Of a stretch of 64,000 bases of DNA, positions 17,431-24,914 are shown piece after piece. Origin of the DNA: Longirhabdus pacifica. Lineage in GTDB: Bacteria; Bacillota; Bacilli; Paenibacillales; DSM-105158. Location of the stretch: contig NZ_QXJP01000010.1 in assembly GCF_004115085.1 (NCBI RefSeq), positions 59,641 through 123,640 of the forward strand, given 5' to 3'. The position numbers and the translations under genes were made by a program. Under the pieces are notes generated by a model. That model did not search any database and was not told the DNA's origin. It saw only the letters and a program-made list of their open reading frames with translations. Position 1 is the first letter of the stretch, and each line of letters begins with the position of its first letter.

Positions 17431-18204
17431 ATGTATAGCGGCAAGACCATTGGCATCGTTGGTGGATTAGGACCTTTCGCTGGCATTGATATGGTGAAAC
17501 AGATTTTTTATCATACTAAGGCAAACACAGATCAGGATCACATTCCCGTCATACTCATTTCTGCACCGCAACAGATAGAACCAAGAGTGACTTTTGTATT
17601 AGGAGAGAGCAGTAAAAATCCAGCACATTCTATTGTCACTGTAATACAAAAACTAGAACGTGCTGGCGCTGATATTATAGGTATTCCTTGTAATACTGCT
17701 CATGCCCCTATGATTATGAATATAGTGAAGCAAGAGCTAAAGAAAAGAAAGAGTAACATTGTGTTGATCAATATGATAGATGAAATCTTTCATACGATAA
17801 AGAAAAAACATCCTAACACTACTAACGTTGGTATTTTAACCACATCAGCAATGTATGAGACACATATTTATAAAAATATAATACAGAGTCATGGCTATAA
17901 CGCCATCATTCCCCCTGCAGATATGCAACGTCATCTGGTGAACCAAGCGATATACGATAAGGAGTATGGCATTAAGTCTCAGTCTCATCCTGTCTCTTTG
18001 CAAGCGAGAGCCAATTTACTTGAAAGTATGCAGTATTTAATAGAGGAGAAAGCAGATGTCATCATACTAGGATGTACCGAATTACCGCTAGCCATTCATG
18101 AACAAGTTATAGATCAAGTACCTATTATTCATTCAACTATGGTACTTGCCACAGCTCTTATTAAAAAAGCATCCCCAGAACGTTTAAAAGATGGTATGTC
18201 ATGA
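17431..18204 (+). CDS. Aspartate/glutamate racemase family protein
   Basis: 257 residues. Both catalytic cysteines are visible in their conserved contexts: 'IIGIPCNTAHAPM' in the N-terminal half and 'VIILGCTELPLAI' in the C-terminal half, after the starting 'GIVGGLGPFAGIDMV'. The family makes D-Asp or D-Glu without cofactor. The ATG at 17431 with AAAGGTG is preferred to the GTG three codons upstream. It is 21 nt behind the double ATP-grasp gene and probably in the same transcript, so a D-amino acid may feed an ATP-dependent ligation. It is followed by a 33-bp palindromic element and a convergent MFS gene. Confidence 0.88.
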   Translation: MYSGKTIGIVGGLGPFAGIDMVKQIFYHTKANTDQDHIPVILISAPQQIEPRVTFVLGESSKNPAHSIVTVIQKLERAGADIIGIPCNTAHAPMIMNIVKQELKKRKSNIVLINMIDEIFHTIKKKHPNTTNVGILTTSAMYETHIYKNIIQSHGYNAIIPPADMQRHLVNQAIYDKEYGIKSQSHPVSLQARANLLESMQYLIEEKADVIILGCTELPLAIHEQVIDQVPIIHSTMVLATALIKKASPERLKDGMS

Positions 18205-18234
18205 CCAAGGCCTCTCCTCTTCTTCATCTTATAG

Positions 18235-18267
18235 ATAAGTGGAATGAACTTGTTCAACCAACTTATT
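18235..18267. repeat. 33-bp imperfect palindrome related to the 12176-12213 element
   Basis: It begins ATAAGTGG, has the central palindrome TGAACTTGTTCA and ends CCAACTTATT. Aligned without gaps, it shares most positions with 12179-12211, including GAACTTGTT in the middle and CAACTTATT at the end. It lies between two convergent genes (racemase and MFS exporter), so it may act as an RNA hairpin or a boundary element rather than a promoter operator. Confidence 0.45.
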
Positions 18268-18293
18268 CCCGCTGCTGTACCAACGTCCATGGT

Positions 18294-19556
18294 TTACGTA
18301 GCTGCAACGGATGGTTGCTGTTCTTCCTGTTCTGGTTGTTGTATTTGATCTGCCGTTAAATACTTGAATCCCTTTAATAATGGAAAAAACAACGCTAAAG
18401 CGATCATGACAATGCCCGCTATTCCTGTAGTAAAGATAGAATCGGTGAGGCGAGCAAAATAACCTCCAGCTAAAATCCCAATCATCATGCCCACAGCAAT
18501 GGTAGATTGATAAATACCTGCCGCCCGTCCTAAATACTTTTCTGGTGTAATAGCCAAAAATAAGGAACTGAGTGGTACATTAAGCATGGCATTTAATGTT
18601 CCAACGATAACAGCCCAGCAAAATAGTACAATGGAACCTGTGTAATCATACAACATAGCTAGTGGCCAAACGAGTACCATAATGATACCGATTAAACCTG
18701 TCGCAAGAAGAAGCATAACTCCTGCTTTCATTTTCTTTAATAATAATGGGGATACCAACGCACCGATAACCGCCCCTACACCTACAACTGATTGGAGAAA
18801 GCCGAACTGCTCTGCTTTTACGTTGAAATACTGTAAAAACATCGCGCTATTATTCGTGCTCAATATCCCGGCCGTAATCGTTACAGGAATAAGAAGTAGG
18901 ATTAAAAAACGAAGTGCTGGTAATATCCCGACAGTACGATAGCCATCTATTAAAGAAGAAAAAAATGATTCTCCTTCAGCAACTTCTCCCTTCACAGCCA
19001 GTTTACTAATGGTAAAAAGAAAACAGGCGGAGAGAATATATGTAATCGCATTAATAATAAAGATGATATTGACATTGCCTAGAAATAATAGTAAACCAGC
19101 AACGGAAGGCCCAATAATGTAAAGTGCTTGCGACGTGCCTTGAGAAAAGGCCATAGCAGAACTTAGATTTTTTTTACCAACGAGGAAAGGAATGGAAGCA
19201 GCTCTGGCTGGTTCGAATACGGCCGTCCCTATCCCTTCTAAGACAACAAGCAACAAAAGCATCCAGGCATTGTCGCTAAATACAATCATGAATAAAACAA
19301 TCACCATGCGATAAAGGTCACTGGATATCATCATCGTTCTTTTGGGGAAACGATCGGTGAATGGGGCTAACAAAGAGGAAAAAACAGCACTTGGTAATAG
19401 AGCTGCAAAAAGGACCATTCCAATCATAAATGGATCCCCCGTTAATGTAGACACAAGCACGATGATTACCGTTTTCGTTATGCCGTCCCCTAATTCTGAA
19501 ATGACTTGTGCTAACCATAAACGTATATATTGTGGATTTTTAAATAATTCTTTCAT
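18294..19556 (-). CDS. MFS transporter, probable exporter of the RiPP cluster
   Basis: 420 residues, about 12 membrane segments. The N-terminus 'MKELFKNPQYIRLWLAQVIS' and 'LLAPFTDRFPKRTMMISSDL' (motif A region) match the MFS_3/enterobactin-exporter-like drug:H+ antiporter group. It is the last gene of the minus-strand RiPP operon, with GGAAGGAGTAATATACCG for its ATG overlapping the end of the winged-helix gene. Export of the finished peptide or immunity are the natural guesses, because no ABC exporter is present. Confidence 0.87.
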   Translation of the reverse strand: MKELFKNPQYIRLWLAQVISELGDGITKTVIIVLVSTLTGDPFMIGMVLFAALLPSAVFSSLLAPFTDRFPKRTMMISSDLYRMVIVLFMIVFSDNAWMLLLLVVLEGIGTAVFEPARAASIPFLVGKKNLSSAMAFSQGTSQALYIIGPSVAGLLLFLGNVNIIFIINAITYILSACFLFTISKLAVKGEVAEGESFFSSLIDGYRTVGILPALRFLILLLIPVTITAGILSTNNSAMFLQYFNVKAEQFGFLQSVVGVGAVIGALVSPLLLKKMKAGVMLLLATGLIGIIMVLVWPLAMLYDYTGSIVLFCWAVIVGTLNAMLNVPLSSLFLAITPEKYLGRAAGIYQSTIAVGMMIGILAGGYFARLTDSIFTTGIAGIVMIALALFFPLLKGFKYLTADQIQQPEQEEQQPSVAAT

Positions 19557-19563
19557 CGGTATA

Positions 19564-20115
19564 TTACTCCTTCCACTTCATTTCGGGATTGGTATAGAAA
19601 GAAAGAGAAAGAATAACATTGGTCGTATCTTTATTTTGACTCATATCTTCTTTTTCTTTTTCTTTAATAAATTCAAATAGTTCATTCACCTTATTTGTAA
19701 CTTCACTGTATGAACGCTCTGACAGTTGATAAGACGCGTAAGATACTTTGGGTAAAAAGCTTTCATCATAGTGAGATAAGACTTGTGTCAGATCTCGCTG
19801 CACTTTTTTTGTGATGAGATGTGTTGCACCTATTGTATTCTTCTCTGCTATATTACTTAAATCTACATCATCCTCCGTGCTGCGATAGGTGGAGAACTGT
19901 ACATTTCGGTCGCCGACATAATCCATTTTATTCACAAGTTGATGCTTCATGAGTTGGTTGAGAATATGAACCACCCTTAGTTGGGTAAAACCTGTATAAC
20001 TTATAATTTGTTTAATCGTGGATTCCGTGTCGAGAAATAAGTAGGTAAGTAAAATGTCTTCATCTTCTAGTAATTTTTCTTGTGGTTGAGATAATTTAGT
20101 CTCGGATATGTTCAA
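19564..20115 (-). CDS. Winged-helix protein of the RiPP operon
   Basis: 183 residues. Residues ~20-80 form a MarR/ArsR-like helix-turn-helix with wing ('TIKQIISYTGFTQLRVVHIL', 'NQLMKHQLVNKMDYVGD'). The middle is helical, and the tail ~150-183 is acidic then hydrophobic. Starts at TTG, overlapping the TGA of the M16 peptidase gene (AGTTGA) with AAGGAGGAAGTAAG as ribosome binding site. It may regulate the operon. Peptide recognition is also possible because RiPP recognition elements share the winged-helix fold, but the HTH here looks DNA-binding. Confidence 0.7.
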   Translation of the reverse strand: MNISETKLSQPQEKLLEDEDILLTYLFLDTESTIKQIISYTGFTQLRVVHILNQLMKHQLVNKMDYVGDRNVQFSTYRSTEDDVDLSNIAEKNTIGATHLITKKVQRDLTQVLSHYDESFLPKVSYASYQLSERSYSEVTNKVNELFEFIKEKEKEDMSQNKDTTNVILSLSFYTNPEMKWKE

Positions 20116-21383
20116 CTTACTTCCTCCTTTTTATATAAGGCATTCATGATGTCATCCTCTGTTATGTTCCCAATACTAATGATAGATATGTTGTCGGGTT
20201 TAATGTACTGCTTTGCTATATGCTGTAGCTCTTCCGGTGTCACTCGACTTAACTCTCTTATCATTTCATTGATGAAAAAGTAATGACCGAATACAGCGCG
20301 AGATCCTATCAATTTAAGTAAAAAATCTGGGGAGTTTAATTTAGTAAGGAGAAACGTTTTCAAAACAGATACGGCTCTTGAGATTTCTTCTGGAATAAAT
20401 GATTCTTGTGTTAGTAGTGAAAATTCGTAGTACAGGATATCGATGAAATTTTGAAAGTTATTTTTATGTACGTTAGCAATGACGCCATAGTTACCTGTTT
20501 GTACATAGGAGTTGCTAAACGTTTGTACTTGATATACAAGATTGTGTTCTTCTCTTAAAACTTGAAATAAACGGGAAGATGGGATACTCCCCCACACTGC
20601 TGTTAACAGTTCAAAAGACACGGAATGATGATCGCTAAACGAAGGACCTTTATCTCCAAAGCAAACAACCAGCTGATCGCTATTCGTTTGAATGTTGGTT
20701 AACCCCACTTCATGTGCGAGTACGACTTCTAGTGGCGTAGGCATTCCATTCTTTACATCACTGAAAATGTCGACGGTCATATTAATGACTTCTTCCGCTT
20801 TTTCATTCGTAATTAATACGACGGTCATATTATCTGCTACATAAGTTTCATGATAGTAGTTTGTAATGTGATCACTATCAAAATGATGAATGTTCTCTTC
20901 TGTTCCGATGATCCAATTTCCGTAAGACATGTTTCCGTAAATCGTAGACCAAAAATGCTCGTAGATTTGATTTGTCGTTTTTAATTTATTCCTATATTCA
21001 TCTAGTATAATTTTTCTTTCTCTTTCAATATCCTCTTCAGTAATGTTAAATTGACAGACTAGTTCATAGAGGGCATGTACTAAATCATTACTATACTCTT
21101 TCAGACAGGTTCCAAAATAATAAGTTAATTCTTTGGTAGTAGACGCATTTAAAATACCACCGTTAGCAAGGATACGTTTGACATGCTCTTTTTCACTAGT
21201 AATGGCACTGCTTGTATTAGCAAGTAAATGTTCAATAAAATGACTGATCCCATTGTTTACGTCATTTTCATTTCGCCCACCTTGACGAATAAATATGCCT
21301 GCCGTCGTTGTCATTAATTGATCATTCGGATTGACAACGACGACTCGAATCCCATTCTCTAAAACATAAGTATGCGTATACAT
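20112..21383 (-). CDS. M16-family zinc peptidase (PqqF/AlbF-like half protease)
   Basis: 423 residues. The inverted zinc motif is intact: His48-x-x-Glu51-His52 in 'GISHFIEHLLANTS', with the third ligand Glu129 in 'ERKIILDEYRNK' exactly 76 residues later. The C-terminal half is the usual inactive-type M16 repeat. M16 enzymes occur with SPASM radical-SAM enzymes in PQQ and subtilosin pathways, where they cut the modified precursor. Here it most likely removes the leader. Its start ATG overlaps the flavoprotein stop (TAATG), and its stop overlaps the winged-helix start. No partner M16 subunit is present, so it may work as a homodimer. Confidence 0.9.
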   Translation of the reverse strand: MYTHTYVLENGIRVVVVNPNDQLMTTTAGIFIRQGGRNENDVNNGISHFIEHLLANTSSAITSEKEHVKRILANGGILNASTTKELTYYFGTCLKEYSNDLVHALYELVCQFNITEEDIERERKIILDEYRNKLKTTNQIYEHFWSTIYGNMSYGNWIIGTEENIHHFDSDHITNYYHETYVADNMTVVLITNEKAEEVINMTVDIFSDVKNGMPTPLEVVLAHEVGLTNIQTNSDQLVVCFGDKGPSFSDHHSVSFELLTAVWGSIPSSRLFQVLREEHNLVYQVQTFSNSYVQTGNYGVIANVHKNNFQNFIDILYYEFSLLTQESFIPEEISRAVSVLKTFLLTKLNSPDFLLKLIGSRAVFGHYFFINEMIRELSRVTPEELQHIAKQYIKPDNISIISIGNITEDDIMNALYKKEEVS

Positions 21384-21949
21384 TAATTTATGATCTCCTT
21401 TTCCAAATGAACACTGTTTTCTAACATATGTAATAACTGCTTTGGTTGCAGCATGCCTAACGTCGTTTTATATGCTTTCTCAGAAGCAATATATGTTTCT
21501 TGTATCGTTGGTGGGATAACGATCATATCGAGAGACTTTAAGGTTTCAACATTGCGCTGTACGATTCTGGAATGCCACATTTTTTCATTCATATTAGGGA
21601 CCATAATGACCGGTTTATCACAGGCGATCAGCGTGCTCAATAACACATTATCTGCTATTCCAGCAGCTGCTTTTCCCATAGAATTTGCTGTGATGGGAAG
21701 AATAAGCATGACATCGCACCATGAAGCAAGTTCGATATGAAATGGAGCACTTTTGTTTGCTTGCAGTTCATCGGTGTATACGTCATCTACTAAGCATTCC
21801 ATCACCAATGGCTGCACAAAGCGACTACTTTCTTCTGTGAGGATGAGCTTGATCTCACATTCTATTTTTTTTAATTCCATTACATACTGAGGTAAATTGA
21901 TAGCACCAATCGATCCTGTACATCCTATTAATATACGAAGTGTACTCAT
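21383..21949 (-). CDS. EpiD/LanD-type flavoprotein (HFCD family), putative peptidyl-Cys decarboxylase
   Basis: 188 residues, the length of stand-alone HFCD enzymes such as EpiD, rather than the bifunctional CoaBC. Visible motifs: FMN site 'ILIGCTGSIGAINLP' at the N-terminus, the active-site His71 in 'FHIELASWCD', 'LPITANSMGKAAAGIADN' (residues 84-101, the PASANT region) and 'VPNMNEKMWH' (117-126, the PxMNxxMW clamp). EpiD oxidatively decarboxylates a C-terminal Cys to an enethiol. Both precursors in this operon end in Cys, which strongly suggests the same chemistry. GGGGAGGGATGAAA sets the ATG at 21949; the stop overlaps the M16 start. Confidence 0.88.
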   Translation of the reverse strand: MSTLRILIGCTGSIGAINLPQYVMELKKIECEIKLILTEESSRFVQPLVMECLVDDVYTDELQANKSAPFHIELASWCDVMLILPITANSMGKAAAGIADNVLLSTLIACDKPVIMVPNMNEKMWHSRIVQRNVETLKSLDMIVIPPTIQETYIASEKAYKTTLGMLQPKQLLHMLENSVHLEKEIIN

Positions 21950-21980
21950 TTTCATCCCTCCCCTTTGCATTTTTTAAGCT

Positions 21981-22811
21981 TTATTTTACTAATAACCTTT
22001 CCAATTTTTCTTTATTATTTTTTAAATATTGCGATATTTGTTCGTTGTTTTTTTCATCATGTGATGTTTGAAGCAACTGTATTGCTTTATGAAGCAGTTT
22101 ATGAGCATGTGCATAATCTTTTCTTTTATAATAGTAAAGGGCGCAAATATTCCAAAAATCTACTTCTGTTTTTACTGTCATTCGTGGTAAGTCATTTTGC
22201 TCTAACTGTATCATTTTTTGTTTTGCTTCCTCATACGCTTCATAATGTACACATAACACAAGGTATTGAAGGTGGTATTGTATTGTCTCTTCATCTGGGG
22301 TGTATTGATAACTATGGAGAAATTGATGATACATATCATGCATGTGGTGAAATGTTTTTTGACTGTAAAAGCACATAAGTAAGGCTGTGGAGCTTAGTTC
22401 GGACACTTGTTTTGGATTTAATTGATCAAAACATTGATGTTGTTCGAAGAAGTCGTAATGTCTCCAAAATTGATGATGATGGTAGTGGTAATAAGCGTGT
22501 AGTAGTAGAAAGAATCGAATGCTTGGTTTGTGCTGTAGCTTGTCCCATTGTATCATTGGTTCGCTTTCTAGAAATGATGAACTTGGAAGTATAATGTGGT
22601 CGTCTTGTAGTTGTTGTTTCAGTGAGGTATATTGTTGTGTCCATTGGTCTCCTTCGTTCAGGAGAAAGTGATCGAAGTTAGCTCTTAATTCATTTTGATG
22701 CGCGGTTGAAATGTAAAGATCAGGTAGCATAGCTCCTACTATTTTGGAGAAAGCAATATCCCCATGTAAAACTTTTTCGTAGAGATGCAGTCGTAATCTA
22801 TCGTCACGCAT
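21981..22811 (-). CDS. Helical TPR-like protein of the RiPP operon
   Basis: 276 residues, almost wholly helical and rich in His, Tyr and Gln. Paired helices suggesting TPR-like repeats appear in the C-terminal half ('LCVHYEAYEEAKQKMIQLEQ', 'NICALYYYKRKDYAHAHKLL'). No signal peptide or membrane segment. The closest general resemblance is to RRNPP/Rap-type peptide-binding repeats, without the usual N-terminal HTH; this is inference. Its ATG overlaps the end of the radical-SAM gene by 8 nt, so it is made with it. It may hold the precursor peptide, scaffold the enzymes, or give immunity. Family not recognised. Confidence 0.65.
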   Translation of the reverse strand: MRDDRLRLHLYEKVLHGDIAFSKIVGAMLPDLYISTAHQNELRANFDHFLLNEGDQWTQQYTSLKQQLQDDHIILPSSSFLESEPMIQWDKLQHKPSIRFFLLLHAYYHYHHHQFWRHYDFFEQHQCFDQLNPKQVSELSSTALLMCFYSQKTFHHMHDMYHQFLHSYQYTPDEETIQYHLQYLVLCVHYEAYEEAKQKMIQLEQNDLPRMTVKTEVDFWNICALYYYKRKDYAHAHKLLHKAIQLLQTSHDEKNNEQISQYLKNNKEKLERLLVK

Positions 22812-24105
22812 CGGAAGTCACCTCTTGCTTTAATTTCACTTCATCAAAGCGATGCCCTTGTATGTCTAAGATTTCAACCAGTTTAGACATATCATTTTTA
22901 AAGTCTGGGCAAGGTTGACTCCCTGTTTGCATACGGATTAATGGACAGGAGTCCCCGTGGCAACTTGGTGCTAAGTAACATGAACCACATCGTTTATCAG
23001 CTATACCTTGATCGACCCATAATGCAAACTTACTTTGATCTAAGTTTATGTTGCCCGCTTCTGTCAATTGACCCACTTGGTTTCTTTCGTCATATAAAGC
23101 GACAGTACATTTATAGACAGTACCATCGGTTCCAATAACGAACGATTTTGGATCTGCTGCGTAACAAACATTGTCTGGTTTAATTAATGCTTTGGCTGAC
23201 ATCGTTGGGATTTTCTTTTGCGAAGATTGTTGTAATAATTTGACCATCATGTTCTCTTTACATATTTCCACATGATCATCGTTTTCTCCTCCCCAATGTC
23301 CAATATTATGAAAATATAATTCAAATCGGCTATCTTTTTCAAATGTATCCTCCATTTTCTTAATATGTGCTTCTACTTCCTGATAGTTATCCGGAGATAC
23401 GTTCATTCGTAATAAAACGCGGAATTTTTTGTTGCTGTTTTTCATTGTAATTAAGTTTTTTAAAATGGTGTCGTATGTGCCGCTGCCGTCTTTTTGTATT
23501 CTTTGTTGATCATGTACTTCTTTTACTCCGTCGATGGTCACTTGATAGTTATACACTTTCATTTTATCTAGCTTTTCTAGATTCTTTTTGGTAATAAGAT
23601 ACCCATTTGTCGTAATACCTGCACTATAATGTACATCGTACTTTTCACATTGTTGTATAATAAATGCACTCAACCTTTCCATTACATCGATTCCTAACAA
23701 TGGTTCTCCACCAAACCAACTCACGGTAAAATGTTTATATCGACCAGAGGCTAATTCTTGTGCAATGTATTTTTTTAACCCTTGCTCCACTTCTGGAAGC
23801 ATTTTATTTCTTTCAAACTTTTCATAGCAATATACACACCTAAAGTTACAATTTTCGTGAGGAAGAATGATAAGATGTAATGTTCGATTTTGCATGCGCT
23901 TCATTTTATAGTTCTCTAACACTTCCTCGTCTTCTCTTTCATTATCTTGAATCAAAAATTTGTTTTTTACTAAATACGACTGGAGAGAAGGGTGATCCCA
24001 CACTTTTATACTTTTGCTGTATTTTAGCCCTCTCCCTGTTCTTATATTGTACAGGATATGATTCTCTTCACTTTTAACTTTGACAACGTATCTGGAACGT
24101 TTCAT
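22804..24105 (-). CDS. SPASM-domain radical SAM peptide maturase
   Basis: 433 residues. The radical-SAM cluster motif is Cys86-x3-Cys90-x2-Cys93 in 'PHENCNFRCVYCYEKF'. 'WFGGEPLLG' and 'ITTNGYLITKKN' follow, as expected for the SAM barrel. A C-terminal SPASM region (~310-400) has seven cysteines: C-x13-G-x4-C ('CYAADPKSFVIGTDGTVYKC'), C-x2-C-x5-C-x4-C and a last Cys in 'QPCPDF', for two more Fe-S clusters. The first ~75 residues resemble a RiPP-recognition-like N-terminus. Such enzymes install thioether, C-C or other crosslinks on ribosomal peptides. GGAGGAAACAGC precedes the ATG; the precursor genes lie just upstream. Confidence 0.93.
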   Translation of the reverse strand: MKRSRYVVKVKSEENHILYNIRTGRGLKYSKSIKVWDHPSLQSYLVKNKFLIQDNEREDEEVLENYKMKRMQNRTLHLIILPHENCNFRCVYCYEKFERNKMLPEVEQGLKKYIAQELASGRYKHFTVSWFGGEPLLGIDVMERLSAFIIQQCEKYDVHYSAGITTNGYLITKKNLEKLDKMKVYNYQVTIDGVKEVHDQQRIQKDGSGTYDTILKNLITMKNSNKKFRVLLRMNVSPDNYQEVEAHIKKMEDTFEKDSRFELYFHNIGHWGGENDDHVEICKENMMVKLLQQSSQKKIPTMSAKALIKPDNVCYAADPKSFVIGTDGTVYKCTVALYDERNQVGQLTEAGNINLDQSKFALWVDQGIADKRCGSCYLAPSCHGDSCPLIRMQTGSQPCPDFKNDMSKLVEILDIQGHRFDEVKLKQEVTSDA

Positions 24106-24161
24106 GCTGTTTCCTCCTTTTTTGTAGTGTGATTTTTATATTGTTGATATTGTATATGTAA

Positions 24162-24192
24162 GAGAGAGTTACTACGATATAGTAACTCTCTC
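24162..24192 (-). promoter_or_regulatory. Perfect 12-bp hairpin between precursor and maturase genes
   Basis: GAGAGAGTTACT (24162-24173) and AGTAACTCTCTC (24181-24192) pair perfectly around a 7-nt loop. On the minus strand it is followed by TTACATATAC, not a U-run, so it is better read as a leaky attenuator or mRNA-stabilising hairpin than a full terminator. The position 15 nt after the precursor stop would raise the peptide-to-enzyme ratio. Confidence 0.65.
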
Positions 24193-24206
24193 CAGTGGAA
24201 TTGTTA

Positions 24207-24356
24207 TTAGCAAGCAATAATGTTAATGTCTTTTGCTAAGTTATCTCCATCCTGATTTTCTAATACTGATTCTACTGCCTCACTTACTTGTTCGATAGTT
24301 AAATCCGAGATCTTCTCGTTGGATAATTCAGAAACTTTCTTTTTGTTCTCCTCCAT
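24207..24356 (-). CDS. RiPP precursor peptide 1 (49 residues, ends -Ile-Ile-Ala-Cys)
   Basis: 49 codons plus TAA. The ribosome binding site AGGAGGTGTATAGC is excellent. The peptide starts 'MEENKKKVSELSNEKI', continues with a helical acidic leader ('EQVSEAVESVLENQDGD') and ends 'NLAKDINIIAC'. Its single cysteine is the last residue, and no Ser or Thr lies in the final 18 residues. It aligns with precursor 2 over the C-terminal ~28 residues, with (D/E)N-x-DGD, AK, N and AC invariant. Position directly upstream of the SPASM enzyme and the EpiD-like decarboxylase marks it as their substrate. The core probably covers DGD to Cys; the cleavage site is unknown. Confidence 0.88.
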   Translation of the reverse strand: MEENKKKVSELSNEKISDLTIEQVSEAVESVLENQDGDNLAKDINIIAC

Positions 24357-24482
24357 GCTATACACCTCCTTTAATTAATATCCATTATGGTAAAGAGATG
24401 ATGTGTATTTTTTATGCTCCTTTTGTCTTAATCTATTTTTCTATTTCATCCATCTATGATTGCAATGATTGAATCTGGATAA

Positions 24483-24626
24483 TCAACAAGCAACGACATT
24501 TAATTCTTTTGCATGATCTCCATCTGCATTATCTAACACGGAATCAACGGATTCCTCAATATTCTCTACTTGTAATTCAGGTAATTCTTCTTTTACCTCG
24601 TCTGTCTCTTTATGATCTTCTGGCAA
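24483..24626 (-). CDS. RiPP precursor peptide 2 (47 residues, ends -Val-Val-Ala-Cys)
   Basis: 47 codons plus TGA, from a TTG start with GGAGGTGTAGCCCA upstream. It reads 'MPEDHKETDEVKEELPEL', then 'ENIEESVDSVLDNADGD', and ends 'HAKELNVVAC'. The C-terminal part matches precursor 1 with one deletion in DGD-(NL/H)-AK-(D/E)-(I/L)-N-(I/V)-(I/V)-AC. The leader motif E-(A/S)-V-(E/D)-SVL-(E/D)-N is also shared and may be the enzyme recognition element. Again only one Cys, at the C-terminus. As the most promoter-proximal gene it should be the most abundant transcript. The two may be a two-peptide pair or alternative substrates. Confidence 0.85.
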   Translation of the reverse strand: MPEDHKETDEVKEELPELQVENIEESVDSVLDNADGDHAKELNVVAC

Positions 24627-24914
24627 TGGGCTACACCTCCAATGAAATGATCAGTATTTTGTAATTTGCTTTCTATCTTTGTTGAATATGCTTTGTATGG
24701 TCGAATTAAATATTATCTTAATTCTATAAATATACATAATATTTGTATATCAGTATGTTTCGTATTTAGTATTGCGGGATGTCGAAAAGATGGTAAGTAT
24801 AAAAAAATTTGTTAAAAATAATTTATTTAAAGAAAATTGGTAATGAAATACGATATAATATATTTATAACTATTCATATCTTACATAACATCATATAGAC
24901 AAGGAGGTAGATTC
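24627..24914. promoter_or_regulatory. Divergent promoter region of RiPP operon and its regulator
   Basis: 288 bp of very AT-rich DNA with no gene. It must hold the promoters for the minus-strand operon (precursor 2 first) and the plus-strand LuxR-type gene. A TATAAT-like hexamer occurs near 24853-24860 for the plus direction, but I see no convincing -35 partner. No long palindrome is apparent. Confidence 0.5.

Noticed and set aside
21383..21949. Flavoprotein as the housekeeping phosphopantothenoylcysteine decarboxylase (CoaC)
   Set aside because: Bacilli encode this as fused CoaBC. The gene here is stand-alone, sits inside an operon with precursors ending in Cys, and is coupled to the protease gene.
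18294..24626. Lanthipeptide or thioamide RiPP cluster
   Set aside because: No LanB/LanC/LanM, YcaO or TfuA gene is present, and the precursor cores have no Ser or Thr to dehydrate.
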